A DNA stretch of 64,000 nt from DATARH01 sp963847345 (GTDB lineage Bacteria > Pseudomonadota > Alphaproteobacteria > ATCC43930 > CGMCC-115725): the NCBI GenBank assembly GCA_963847345.1, contig CAWJZU010000021.1, forward strand, positions 1-64,000, given 5' to 3'. Below are positions 17,420-26,840 of this stretch, piece by piece. The position numbers and the translations under genes are program-made. The notes below the pieces were generated by a model, which saw only the letters and a program-made list of their open reading frames with translations, ran no database searches and was not told the DNA's origin. Every line of letters starts with the position of its first letter. The first letter of the stretch is position 1.

Positions 17420-18625
17420 TCAGGCGCCGACCGGCCGGTTGCGCTGCCAATCCTCCTGCCACAGGAAGTCGGGGCCGAGCTGGTCGAGGCTCGGGCAGCC
17501 GATCTGGGCCATCACGGTGTCGATCTCGGTCTTGAAGATGTCGACCGCCTTCTTGACCCCCGGCAGGCCGCCGGCCACCGCGCCGTACAGCGTCGGACGG
17601 CCGAAGAACACAAACTCCGCGCCGAGGCACATCGCGATCAGGATGTCGGCGCCTCGCCGGACGCCGCTGTCGAGCATCACGGTCATCCGGTCGCCGACCG
17701 CCGCCTTGACCGCCGGCAGCACGTCGAGCGACGCCGGGGCCTGGTCGAGCTGCCGGCCGCCGTGGTTCGACACGATGACCCCGTCGCACCCGATCTCGGC
17801 GGCGCGGACCGCGTCCGCCGGGTTCATGATGCCCTTAACGATCAGGCTGCGCGGGAACAGCCGGCGGTATTTTTCGAGATCCTTCCAGGTCTGCGCGTGC
17901 GCCGGCACCTGTGAGCGGTTGAACTTGACGGTGTCCTCGGCCGTGGCGCCAGCGCCGGCATAGGGCAGCCAGTTTTCCAGCACCGGCGTACCGCCGTGCC
18001 TGATGTATTCGACGACCCAGCCGGGATGCGTCATCGCCTCGGCGAGCAGCGCCGGCTTGAGGCTCAAGGCGGCGCGCATCCAGTTGCCGCGGATATTGGC
18101 GAAGCCGTTGCGCATGTTGCGCTCGCGCTTCGAATGCACCGGAACGTCGACGGTCAGCACCAGACCCTTCAGGCCGCAATCGGCGGCCCGGCGGATCAGA
18201 TCCTCCGAGATCGCGCCGTCGCGCGCCGCGTAAAGCTGATACCAGGCGTTGTTCGGCGCGACCCGGGCCGCCGATTCCATCGAGTCGTTGCTCGACCCGG
18301 ACATGATGTACGGTATATTGGCGTCGGCCGCGGCCTGGGCCAGCATCAGATCGGCGCCGCGGCGGAACAGCCCGGCCCCACCGGTCGGCGAGATGCCGAA
18401 CGGGCTGGAAAAGGTCTGGCCGAAGATCGTCTGCGTCTGATCGCGCTTCGACACATCGACCAGATAGCGCGGCAGCAGAAGATGTTTCTGGAAGGCCGAA
18501 GTATTGCGTTCGAGCCCGCGCTCGTCCTCGAGCCCGCCTTCGATAAAGTCAAACGCGACCTTGGGCAGCCGCCGTTTGGCCATCCGGTGCAGGTCTTCGA
18601 TATTGATCGCGTCGTCGAGTCTCAT
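17420..18625 (-). CDS. FMN-dependent alpha-hydroxy-acid oxidase/dehydrogenase, copy 2
   Basis: An intact 401-residue paralogue of copy 1, about two residues in three identical by eye over the whole length. It carries FDFIEGGLEDERG, SSPFGISPTGGAG, IMSGSSNDSME, and the FMN/substrate signature VIVSNHGGRQLDQ. The segment after NGFANIRGNW differs from copy 1 and contributes to the active-site lid, so the substrates may differ. The ATG lacks a strong ribosome site. The toxin-antitoxin pair separates it from copy 1. Confidence 0.92.
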   Translation of the reverse strand: MRLDDAINIEDLHRMAKRRLPKVAFDFIEGGLEDERGLERNTSAFQKHLLLPRYLVDVSKRDQTQTIFGQTFSSPFGISPTGGAGLFRRGADLMLAQAAADANIPYIMSGSSNDSMESAARVAPNNAWYQLYAARDGAISEDLIRRAADCGLKGLVLTVDVPVHSKRERNMRNGFANIRGNWMRAALSLKPALLAEAMTHPGWVVEYIRHGGTPVLENWLPYAGAGATAEDTVKFNRSQVPAHAQTWKDLEKYRRLFPRSLIVKGIMNPADAVRAAEIGCDGVIVSNHGGRQLDQAPASLDVLPAVKAAVGDRMTVMLDSGVRRGADILIAMCLGAEFVFFGRPTLYGAVAGGLPGVKKAVDIFKTEIDTVMAQIGCPSLDQLGPDFLWQEDWQRNRPVGA

Positions 18626-18764
18626 TGGGCGGGTCTCGCTGAAGGTGCCACGGATCCGTAACATGGCCGATTACCGGCGCTCCCGCCAATGCTTTAGACG
18701 CGCCCACCACGAACTCGAGGCGCATGGCGGGCCAACGGTAGCCTGCCGTTCCGAAGGCGGAACG

Positions 18765-18792
18765 AAAAAAGCCCCGGCGCCGGGCCGGGGCT
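18765..18792 (-). terminator. Rho-independent terminator of the CVNH gene
   Basis: On the minus strand AGCCCCGGC and GCCGGGGCT form a perfect 9-bp stem with a 5-base loop, followed directly by six T. It lies about 23 bases after the CVNH stop codon. Confidence 0.9.
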
Positions 18793-18815
18793 CCTTCTTA
18801 CATCCCAGCTCGGGC

Positions 18816-19253
18816 TCAGCGTCCGTAATAGCTGGAGCCCCAGCCGTACTGTGGGCCGCCATTCCAGCGACCCCAATTGTCGCGTCCCGAACCGTAAGGG
18901 TCATGCGACCCACCGTAACCGTCCGACCCGCCACGCCAGCCATATCCGCGGTTATGCTCGCGCTCGCTGCCGACGTTGAAGTCGCCGCCGCGCCCGCCGC
19001 AGACCAAACGCCCATCCGAATTGGCTACTCCACCGGCGCACCGGCCGACGTTATTCAGCGCGGTTTGGCTCCAGCGCCCCTCTTCGGTGCGGCAGGTCGC
19101 AACCAGCCGATCGCCTCGCATGTGAGCGTCGCGGCAGGACTGCAGATACGATCCGCCCGGGACCTGCGCCGACGCCGGGACGGCGGCCAGCGGCAACAGC
19201 ATCGCGGCCGCGGCGAGCGCGCCAGTAACGCGCGCTGACACAAATATCTTCAT
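18816..19253 (-). CDS. Secreted CVNH-domain (cyanovirin-N homology) protein
   Basis: A 145-residue exported protein. After a signal peptide (cleavage after PASA) comes a short CVNH module: GGSYLQSCRDAHMRGDRL, ATCRTEEGRWSQTAL and GRLVCGG, with the spacing of cysteines typical of cyanovirin-N homologues. These modules bind carbohydrates in characterised members. The C-terminal 50 residues are Gly/Tyr/Ser-rich (GGSDGYGGSHDPYGSG), probably disordered. Only one module is present, where full cyanovirin has two repeats. The ATG follows GGAGAGAGGA directly, and a strong terminator ends the transcript. Role unknown. Confidence 0.75.
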   Translation of the reverse strand: MKIFVSARVTGALAAAAMLLPLAAVPASAQVPGGSYLQSCRDAHMRGDRLVATCRTEEGRWSQTALNNVGRCAGGVANSDGRLVCGGRGGDFNVGSEREHNRGYGWRGGSDGYGGSHDPYGSGRDNWGRWNGGPQYGWGSSYYGR

Positions 19254-19312
19254 TTCCTCTCTCCACCGGTTGACCAGGGTTGTGACGTAAACAACGGGCG
19301 GAGGCGCGTGTT

Positions 19313-20239
19313 TCATCCGGCCGGCGGGCGCCCTGAATGATCAAGCACTTCGATAGGGGGCGGTCGCGTCAACAGCGCACCGCCGGCCGACCACCAATCC
19401 GGCTTCGCGCGCCGGAGTACGGCGTGCGCGGCCAGCGCGGCGGCGCGGTCGGCGAATAGCGCGAAGCAGGTCGCGCCGCTGCCGCTCATCCGCGCGAGCA
19501 GCGCTCCCGGCAAAAGGGCCAACCGTTCGAGAACCACGGCGATTTCGGGGACGAGGCGCAGCGCCGCGTCGGTCAGGTCGTTGCGGCGGGACGCCAGCGC
19601 GGCGGCCAGTCCCGCGGCGTTGCGCGGCGTCGCGGCAAACCGCCCCGGTCCGGAAAACGGCCCGCGACGCCCGCGAAACACCGCTTGGGTCGGCAGCTCG
19701 ACGCAGGGGTTGGCCAGCACGATACCGGCCGCCGGCAGATCGTCGGCGGGGTCCAGCCGCTCGCCGATGCCGCCGACCCAAACCGGCCGCGCCGCGAGGC
19801 AGGCCGGCACGTCGGCGCCGAGCCGTGCCGCCAGTTCCATCAACGCCGCCGGCGAAAGCGCGCTGCCCGATAGATAGTCGAGAACGCGTAGCGCCGCCGC
19901 CGCGTCGCTCGATCCGCCGCCGATCCCCGATGCTGTCGGCAGCCGCTTCTCTAGAAACAGCGTCGCGCCGGCTTTACCGGCGCCCGAATTGCGGGCGGAA
20001 TCGATGTAGAGCCGGGCGGCGCGCAGCACGAGATTATCGTCGCCGAGGTCGGCAAGCGCCGCCGCCTCAGGGCCGCCAAGCGACAGCGACAGGAGGTCGG
20101 CCAAAGACGCCTCGACCCGGTCGCCGATGTCGGCGAAGGCCACGAGGCTGTCGAGCAGATGATAACCGTCACCGCGCCGCCCGACGACATGCAGGTACAG
20201 ATTGACCTTCGCCGGAGCGAGAACGCCGGCCGAATTCAT
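19313..20239 (-). CDS. ispE: 4-diphosphocytidyl-2-C-methyl-D-erythritol kinase
   Basis: GHMP-fold kinase of the MEP isoprenoid pathway; it phosphorylates CDP-methylerythritol at the 2-position. At 308 residues it is of normal length. The ends of the active site are clear: APAKVNLYLHVVGRRGDGYH at the N-terminus, the ATP-binding PTASGIGGGSSDAAAAL (about 110) and GSGATCFALF near the C-terminus, plus GADVPACL. It is the last gene of an ETF-QO / TPR / ispE run on the minus strand, an order familiar from other alphaproteobacteria. Confidence 0.95.
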   Translation of the reverse strand: MNSAGVLAPAKVNLYLHVVGRRGDGYHLLDSLVAFADIGDRVEASLADLLSLSLGGPEAAALADLGDDNLVLRAARLYIDSARNSGAGKAGATLFLEKRLPTASGIGGGSSDAAAALRVLDYLSGSALSPAALMELAARLGADVPACLAARPVWVGGIGERLDPADDLPAAGIVLANPCVELPTQAVFRGRRGPFSGPGRFAATPRNAAGLAAALASRRNDLTDAALRLVPEIAVVLERLALLPGALLARMSGSGATCFALFADRAAALAAHAVLRRAKPDWWSAGGALLTRPPPIEVLDHSGRPPAG

Positions 20240-20291
20240 TGCCTGCTCAAACCGGAGAGAGTCGGCCCGAGCCGCGGCTCAGCCGCCCGGC

Positions 20292-22074
20292 TCAACCGCC
20301 GCGGGGTGGCGAGGCGGAGGCGTTGAGCCCGTGCTCGATCTTGGCCTCGATCGGCTTGATCTCGTCTTCCTGCGGCCCGAATTGCAGCGCCCGGCGCCAT
20401 TGATAGCGCGCTTCGGTCAGCCGTCCGAGGCGCCAGTACGCATCGCCCAGATGATCGTTGATCGTCGGGTCCTCCGGAACCAGCTCGATCGCCTTTTCGA
20501 GCTTTTCGGCCGCCGCCTCGTAATCGCCCATCCGATAGTGCGCCCAGCCCAGGCTGTCGACGATGTAGCCGTCATCGGGGCGAAGCTCGACCGCCTTCTC
20601 GATCATCTTCATGCCCTGATCCAGGTGCTCGCCGCGGTCGATCCATGAATAGCCGAGATAGTTCAGCACCATCGGCTGATCCGGTTTGAGCTCGAGCGCC
20701 TTCTGCAGATCGGCCTCGGCCTTCTCCCATTGGCCGGAGCGTTCGCGCGCGACGCCGCGGTCGTAGAACAGCGTCCATTTTTCCGGCACGTTGGCCGCTT
20801 CGGTCCGGCGGATCGCCTCGTCATAAGCGTCGGCCGCCTCGGCGAAACGCTTCTTGACGCGCAGAATGTCGCCGAGCGAAACGAGGGCGCCGAGCGAGGT
20901 CGGGTTTTCCGCCGCCATCGTCTTAAGCTGCACGATCGCTTCGTCGGTGCGGTCGAGCGTGTCGAGATTGATCGCGGAGCGCAGCTGCGCCGACCAGTAA
21001 TACGGCGACTCTTTCGGAAGATCGCGCAGCACCGCGAGGCTTTCCTCGGGCTTTTTCTGGGCGCTCAGGATGTCGGAGAGCAGCAGTTGCGCCAACGGGA
21101 ATTGCGGGCGCAGCGCCAGCGCGACGCGGTCGTACAGCAGCGCCAGATCGACCGTCTCGGGCTGGTTCAACACACTGGCGAGATCGAACATTGCCGCGGC
21201 CAGCCCGTCGGCCGGCGAGGTGACCGGCGGTTTGGGCGGTCCGGCGGCGCGGATCGCGGCGACCGCAGTCGCCAGATCGCTCGTGCTGTTCTGTCGGAGG
21301 AAACGGTCGTACAGCGCCTGCGCCTGATCGCTGTGGCCCTGCCGCTCCTCGAAATTGGCGACGGTTTCGGTCACTCGCCAGTTCAGCTGATCGTTGTCGC
21401 CGGTCGCCTTCTCGTAAAATTGTCTGTGCCTTGTCGGGCTTGCCGGCAAAGTCGTACAGCAGCCCGAATTGAAAGGCTTTTAGCGGCTCGAAGCCGTTGA
21501 ACTTGTCGAGCCCCTGCAGCGCCGTTTCGGCGCCGGTCAGGTCGCCGGCCGCCATGCGGGTCCAGGCGAGCGCGAACGGGGCGACAAACCGATGCACCCC
21601 GTCCGACGGCAGCGCCGCGGCTTCTTTGATCGCGCCGGCCGCATCGCCGGATTTCAGCCGCTCGACGACGGTCACGAGATGGGCTACCGCATCGCTCGGA
21701 TCCCGCTTCAATTCGCGCCGCGCCAGCGTTGCGGCCCGGTCGAAATTGCCGGTGAACACCTCCATCAGGAACGTGCGGCTGATCAGCTCGGGCGAATCCG
21801 GATCGGCCGCGAGCGCCTTCTCATAGAATTTCGCAGCGTTAACGAAGTCGCGGCGATGCTGCGCCTGCCGTCCGGCCAGATAATCGCCGTAGAGGCGGGC
21901 GCTCGCCACGGCCGACGGCTTGCTCGCGGCTTGCTTCGCCGCGACCGGAGACGCCCCGGGGGCGAGGCCGAGAACGACGCCGAGGGCCAGAGCGACAGAA
22001 AACCGCGCCGGCCGCGACAGGCCGACTTGCCCCGTCGCGTTTGAGCGAGGGGCGCGGATCGGTCCTCTGTCCAA
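20292..22074 (-). CDS. Tetratricopeptide-repeat protein (one +1 frameshift)
   Basis: About 593 residues after removal of an extra base near 21424. An N-terminal hydrophobic segment (FSVALALGVVLGLAPG) suggests export or anchoring. TPR units follow throughout, for example AAKFYEKALAADPDSPEL, LSDILSAQKKPEESLAVL, DLQKALELKPDQPMVLNYLG and KLEKAIELVPEDPTIND. It lies between ETF-QO and ispE. The start is uncertain: TTG at 22074 is the first candidate after the ETF-QO stop and lies 13 bases from it. TPR proteins act as scaffolds; no partner is evident. Confidence 0.85.
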
Positions 22075-22087
22075 TTCGCCCGGTCCG

Positions 22088-23729
22088 TCACATGTTCGGA
22101 TAGTTAGGTCCACCGCCGCCCTCGGGTACAACCCAATCAATGTTTTGCTCCGGGTCCTTGATATCGCACGTCTTGCAGTGCACGCAGTTCTGCGCGTTGA
22201 TCTGGAGGCGCGGCTCGCCGGTCGCGGCTTCCGTCACGATCTCATACACGCCCGCCGGACAATAGCGCTGTTCCGGCGAATCGTAGACGCGATAATTGAC
22301 CGCGATCGCTTTTGCCGGGTCGCGCAGAAGCAGATGCGGCGGCTGGTCTTCCTCGTGGTTGGTATTCGAGATGAAGACCGACGACAGCCGGTCGAAGGTG
22401 ATCTTGCCGTCGGGACGCGGATACTCGATCGGCGGCATCTGGCTCGCCGGCAGCAGCTGCGTGTGGTCGGGGTGGTGGTGAAACGTCCACGGCGCCCGGC
22501 CGCGCAACACGAACGTATCGAGCGCCGAATAGGCGAGCCCGCCCCACAGCCCGAGCCGGAAGCTCGGCCGGATGTTGCGCACCCGGTAAAGCTCGTCCCA
22601 GATCCAGCTGCGCCTCGATCGCGTCGCGCACTCGCGCGCCGTCGTCGCCTTGGAGCCGCGCGAACACGACCTCGGCGGCGGCCATGCCGGATTTCATCGC
22701 GGTGTGATTGCCCTTGATCTTCGGCACATTGACGAACCCGGCGCTGTCGCCGATCAGCGCGCCGCCGGGAAAGTCGAGACGCGGGATCGACTGGAACCCG
22801 CCTTCGTTCAGCGCCCGCGCGCCGTATGAGATGCGCCGTCCGCCTTCGAAAAACGGCCGGATCGCCGGGTGCGTCTTGAAGCGCTGAAACTCGAGAAACG
22901 GGTTCAGATGCGGGTTGCGGTAGTCGAGTCCGATGACGAACCCGACCGAGACCTGCCCGTTTTCGAAATGATAGAGGAACGACCCGCCATAGACATCGCC
23001 CGTGAGCGGCCAGCCAACCGTGTGCACGACGAGGCCGGGCTGGTGCCGGGCGGGCGCGATCTCCCACAACTCCTTGATGCCGATCGCGTAGGTCTGCGGG
23101 TCGCTGCCGTCGCGCAACTGGAACCGCTCGATCAGCCGCTTCGACAGCGAGCCGCGGCAGCCCTCGGCGAACAGGGTCTCGCGCGCGATCAGCTCGACCC
23201 CCGGCGTGTAGCTGTCGGTCGGTTCGCCGTCGCGGCCGATCCCCATGTCGCCGGTGGCGACGCCGCGCACCCGGCCGTCGACGTCGTACAGCACCTCGGC
23301 ACCGGCAAACCCGGCATAGATCTCGACGCCCAGCTCCTCGGCCTGCGTCGCCAGCCAGCGGCACAGATTGCCGAGGCTGATGATGTAGTTGCCGCTGTTG
23401 TGCATCTGCGGCGGCGTCGGCAGCCGGAACGCCCGGGTTTTCGTCAGATACAGAAACCGGTCCTCGGCGGCCGGCGTGTTGAGCGGGGCGCCGCGCTCGC
23501 GCCAATCCGGGATCAGTTCGTCGAGCGCGCGCGGCTCCAGCACCGCGCCCGACAGGATATGCGCGCCGACTTCCGAGCCCTTCTCGATGACGCAGACGCC
23601 GATCTCGGTCTCGGCCGCGGCGGCGAGCTGCTTCAGACGGATCGCCGCCGCGAGCCCAGAGGGACCGGCCCCGACGATGACCACGTCGTATTCCATCCGC
23701 TCGCGTTCAACCTGCGCCTCTTGCGCCAC
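22088..23729 (-). CDS. Electron-transfer flavoprotein-ubiquinone oxidoreductase (one +1 frameshift)
   Basis: Membrane-associated flavoprotein that passes electrons from ETF, loaded by acyl-CoA and other dehydrogenases, to ubiquinone. About 546 residues after dropping an extra base near 22607. N-terminus: FAD motif YDVVIVGAGPSGLAAAIRLK; middle: GCRGSLSKRL and LIGDSAGFVNVPKIKGNH. The C-terminal part resumes after the shift as WDELYRVRNIRPSFRLGLW and ends with the 4Fe-4S ligands NCVHCKTCDIKDP. GTG is taken as start, twelve codons before MEYDVVIVG, with AGGTGG upstream. First gene of the ETF-QO / TPR / ispE run. Confidence 0.93.
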
Positions 23730-23835
23730 TGCGCCACCTGTTTCCGCCTGATGTCACCCTGTCGCGGCCGACTATAGAGGATCGCAGGAAAATCCCAATT
23801 CTCGCGACGCCGCGCCGCCATGATACGCTGCCGGG

Positions 23836-24771
23836 ATGTCCGGCACGACACTGCGGCGCGACGAGGCGCTGGCGCTGCTCGAATGGCAGATCGCGATGGG
23901 CGCGGACGAGGCGATCGGCGAGGTCGCGCGCGACTGGTTTTCCGCGGCGCCCGCGACGGAGCCGGTCGAACCTCGCATTGATCCTTCGCCCGCGGGCCCT
24001 CTCCCTGACGCTCTCCCGTATGCAGTGGAGGGGAGGGTAGGCGCGCTTCCTCCGCGAGCGCGTGATGGCGGAGCGGCAGTCGCGACACGATCGCGACCCG
24101 CCGCTGCCGATACATCTACCCCGACTCTCGTCAGTCCGCCTGCCGCGCTCGCCAAATCGCCGGCCGAGGCGGCGCAATCGGCGCGGCTGCTCGCGTCCGA
24201 GGCCCAGACGATCGAGGCGCTTGCGGGGCTGGTCGACAATTTCGAACTCTGCCCACTGAAGCGCACCGCGACCAACACCGTGTTCATGGACGGTAACCCA
24301 GCGGCGCGCATCGTGATCGTCGGCGAGGCGCCAGGAGCCGAGGAAGACCGCACCGGCCGTCCGTTTGTCGGCCGCGCCGGCCAACTGCTCGACCGCATGC
24401 TGGCCGCGATCGAGCTCGACCGCACCCAGGTCCAGATTACCAACGTCATCTATTGGCGCCCGCCGGGCAACCGCAAGCCGACCGCCGCCGAGACCGCCGC
24501 CTGCCTCCCGTTCGTCTTGCGCCACATCGCCCTGGCCCGGCCGCGCGTGCTGGTGCTGGCCGGCGGCACGGCGGCGAGCACATTATTGCCGGTGACCGAC
24601 GGCATCACGCGGCTGCGCGGCCGCTGGTTCGAGCTGGCGGTGCCCGGTCTCGCCGCGCCGGTGCCGACTCTGCCGATGTTTCACCCGGCGTTTCTGCTGC
24701 GCACCCCCGAGCGCAAGCGCGAAGCCTGGCGCGACCTGCTCGCCCTGAGGGCGCGGCTCGACGACACCTGA
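23836..24771 (+). CDS. Uracil-DNA glycosylase superfamily protein, Fe-S-poor family 4-like
   Basis: A base-excision repair glycosylase of 311 residues. Catalytic blocks are intact: GEAPGAEEDRTGRPFVGRAG (about 160), the GRAGQLLDRML helix and MFHPAFLLRTP near the C-terminus. Family 4 enzymes hold a 4Fe-4S cluster by four Cys; here NFELCPLKRTATNTV and YWRPPGN keep only one of the usual first three ligands and AACLPF the last, so the cluster is probably absent. An Fe-S-free class has been described from Bradyrhizobium; this may belong to it. The linker before the domain contains an in-frame palindromic repeat (23990-24120). Confidence 0.85.
   Translation: MSGTTLRRDEALALLEWQIAMGADEAIGEVARDWFSAAPATEPVEPRIDPSPAGPLPDALPYAVEGRVGALPPRARDGGAAVATRSRPAAADTSTPTLVSPPAALAKSPAEAAQSARLLASEAQTIEALAGLVDNFELCPLKRTATNTVFMDGNPAARIVIVGEAPGAEEDRTGRPFVGRAGQLLDRMLAAIELDRTQVQITNVIYWRPPGNRKPTAAETAACLPFVLRHIALARPRVLVLAGGTAASTLLPVTDGITRLRGRWFELAVPGLAAPVPTLPMFHPAFLLRTPERKREAWRDLLALRARLDDT
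23990..24120. repeat. Palindromic repeat cluster inside the glycosylase gene
   Basis: A mosaic of short palindromes: CCCTCTCCC facing GGGGAGGG, CGCGCT facing AGCGCG, and TCGCGA twice within a CGGCAG / CTGCCG pair. The CCCTCTCCC core also appears in the hairpin at 59822-59846. It is read through in frame and encodes a Pro/Ala/Arg-rich linker without homology. Confidence 0.55.
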
Positions 24772-24902
24772 AATTCGTGCCGAGGCGCGTAGACCCCGCA
24801 GCGGGCACTGCCGGCCGTCGTCCAGCCGCAAATTCCCCGCTATCAGAGGAATTGAACCCCGCTAGAATGCGCAGTTCGCACCGGCAGCTCCGAAGGTGAA
24901 AG

Positions 24903-26234
24903 ATGGCGCCGCGCGTCGACCCGGTCGCAAACGACCAGACCCTGCCGGCCCGTGCCGATGTCGTCATCATCGGCGGCGGAATTATCGGCACCAGCGCCGC
25001 GCTGTTCCTGGCCGAGAGGGGCGTCTCGACCGTGCTGTGCGAGAAGGGCCATATCGCCGGCGAGCAGTCGAGCCGCAATTGGGGCTGGTGCCGCAAGATG
25101 GCACGCGATCCGCGGGAAATCCCGCTGGTGATCGAGAGCCTGCGGCTGTGGCAGGGGATGAACGAGCGGGTCGAGGCGGAGACGGGTTTTCGCACCTGCG
25201 GCATCATGTATCTCGCCGAAAACCGGGATGACCTCTCGCGTGTCGGGGGCTGGCTCGATCACGCCCGCGACTACCAGCTTGACACCCGTGTCATCGACGG
25301 TGCCGAGGTCGCGCGCCTGCTGCCCGGTTCGGCCAAGAGCTGGGCCGGTGCCCTGTACACGCCCAGCGACGGCAAGGCAGAGCCGCAAATGGCGGCGCCG
25401 GCAATCGCCGCGGCGGCGCGGCGGCATGGCGCGACGATCTTGGCGGGGTGCGCCGTGCGCGGCATAGAGACCGCCGCAGGACGGGTCGCCGCCGTCATTA
25501 CCGAAAAAGGGCGCATCGCGTGCCAGTCGGTCGTGCTGGCGGGCGGTGCCTGGTCGCGGCTGTTCTGCGGCAATCTCGGCATCGACCTGCCGCAACTGAA
25601 GGTGCTGGGTTCGGTCATGCGCACCGAGCGGCTCGATGGCGGGCCCGAGGTCTCGGCATCCGGCGGGCTGTTCGGCTACCGCAAGCGGATCGACGGCGGC
25701 TACACGGTCGCGACGCTCGGCGTGCGCACAATCGACCTGGTCCCGGACAGTTTCCGTCTGCTGCCGGAATACCTGCCGAGCATCCGCCTGCACTGGAAGA
25801 AGCTGCGCCTGAGAATCGGCCGGCGTTTCGCCGAGGAGTGGCAAATGCCGCGGCGCTGGAGCCTGGATCAGCCCTCGCCGTTTGAAGCGGTGCGGGTGCT
25901 CGACCCGGCCGCCGATCCGGTCGTGCTCGATCGCGCCCGCGCCAGCATGGCCGAAGCATTTCCCGCTTTCCGGAATGTCGCAATCGCAGAGAGCTGGGGC
26001 GGCATGATCGACGTAATGCCCGACGCAATCCCGGTCATTTCCGCCGTCGACAGCGTGCCCGGATTTTTTATCGCGACCGGCTTTTCCGGACATGGCTTCG
26101 GGATCGGTCCGGGCGCGGGCAGGCTCATTGCCGATATGGTGACCGGGGCATCGCCAATCGTCGATCCGGCGGCGTTCCGCCTGTCGCGCTTCACCGACGG
26201 GTCGAACCCGCGGCCGCACCCGCTCGCCAGCTGA
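24903..26234 (+). CDS. FAD-dependent amino-acid oxidase/dehydrogenase (DAO family)
   Basis: A 443-residue flavoprotein of the DAO superfamily (glycine, sarcosine, D-amino-acid oxidases and relatives). The N-terminus has the dinucleotide fold ADVVIIGGGIIGTSAALFLA followed by CEKGHIAGEQSSRNWGWCRK, and the C-terminus has DAIPVISAVDSVPGFFIATG with FSGHGFGIGPGAGRLIAD, the FAD-closing motif. GAAGGTGAAAG stands just before the ATG. It is alone on this strand and converges on mlaC. Which amine or amino acid it oxidises cannot be told. Confidence 0.9.
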   Translation: MAPRVDPVANDQTLPARADVVIIGGGIIGTSAALFLAERGVSTVLCEKGHIAGEQSSRNWGWCRKMARDPREIPLVIESLRLWQGMNERVEAETGFRTCGIMYLAENRDDLSRVGGWLDHARDYQLDTRVIDGAEVARLLPGSAKSWAGALYTPSDGKAEPQMAAPAIAAAARRHGATILAGCAVRGIETAAGRVAAVITEKGRIACQSVVLAGGAWSRLFCGNLGIDLPQLKVLGSVMRTERLDGGPEVSASGGLFGYRKRIDGGYTVATLGVRTIDLVPDSFRLLPEYLPSIRLHWKKLRLRIGRRFAEEWQMPRRWSLDQPSPFEAVRVLDPAADPVVLDRARASMAEAFPAFRNVAIAESWGGMIDVMPDAIPVISAVDSVPGFFIATGFSGHGFGIGPGAGRLIADMVTGASPIVDPAAFRLSRFTDGSNPRPHPLAS

Positions 26235-26246
26235 TACGGCGCCTTA

Positions 26247-26840
26247 TTAGTTCGTCGCGAGCTTCTGACGCAATTGCGACAGCAGCCCGTCGACCCTCCC
26301 GCCGCTGCGCTGGATAACCGCGGCGAATTCGTCGCGCTGCGTCACCTTCATGCTGATCCCGGCGATATAGACATCGGTGATCTTGTACCGGCCGCCGTTA
26401 TTCGCGAGGTGCCAGTCGATGCCGATCGGACCGCTGGCGAGCACGATTTCGCTGTTCACCACGGTCTCCTCGGCGCCCGGGTGGGCGCCGGTAACCCGAA
26501 ACGGCTCGCCGCCGAAACCGCCTAGGCGGGCGCTATAGGCGCGCGCGACATACTCCTGGAACAGCGCGAGGAATTCCTGCTGTTCCTGAGGGGTAGCGGT
26601 GCGCCAGTAGCGACCGAGAACGAAACGGCCAATGCCGGACATGTCGAACTGGCTACTGAGCAGCGCGCGGAAGCGGCTCAAGCGCTGCGCCGCCGAGACG
26701 TCCGGCGCGAGCACTTGAATGGCTTGTTCGCCGAGCGAATTGACGAAAGCGCTCGGGTCCTGCGCGACAGCCTGGCGCGGTGCGGCGGTTCCGAGGAGAC
26801 CCAAAGCGAGCAAAGCGATCGCGGTGCGGCGTCCAATCAT
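26247..26840 (-). CDS. mlaC: MlaC-family phospholipid-shuttle protein
   Basis: A periplasmic lipid carrier (Tgt2/MlaC family) of 197 residues that hands phospholipid between the outer-membrane MlaA complex and the inner-membrane MlaFEDB transporter. A signal peptide (MIGRRTAIALLALGLLG) is followed by the family body: FRALLSSQFDMSGIGRFVLG, ATPQEQQEFLALFQEYV and KITDVYIAGISM. Its ATG overlaps the mlaA stop (ATGA), so the two are coupled. The rest of the Mla transporter is not in the window. Confidence 0.92.
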   Translation of the reverse strand: MIGRRTAIALLALGLLGTAAPRQAVAQDPSAFVNSLGEQAIQVLAPDVSAAQRLSRFRALLSSQFDMSGIGRFVLGRYWRTATPQEQQEFLALFQEYVARAYSARLGGFGGEPFRVTGAHPGAEETVVNSEIVLASGPIGIDWHLANNGGRYKITDVYIAGISMKVTQRDEFAAVIQRSGGRVDGLLSQLRQKLATN

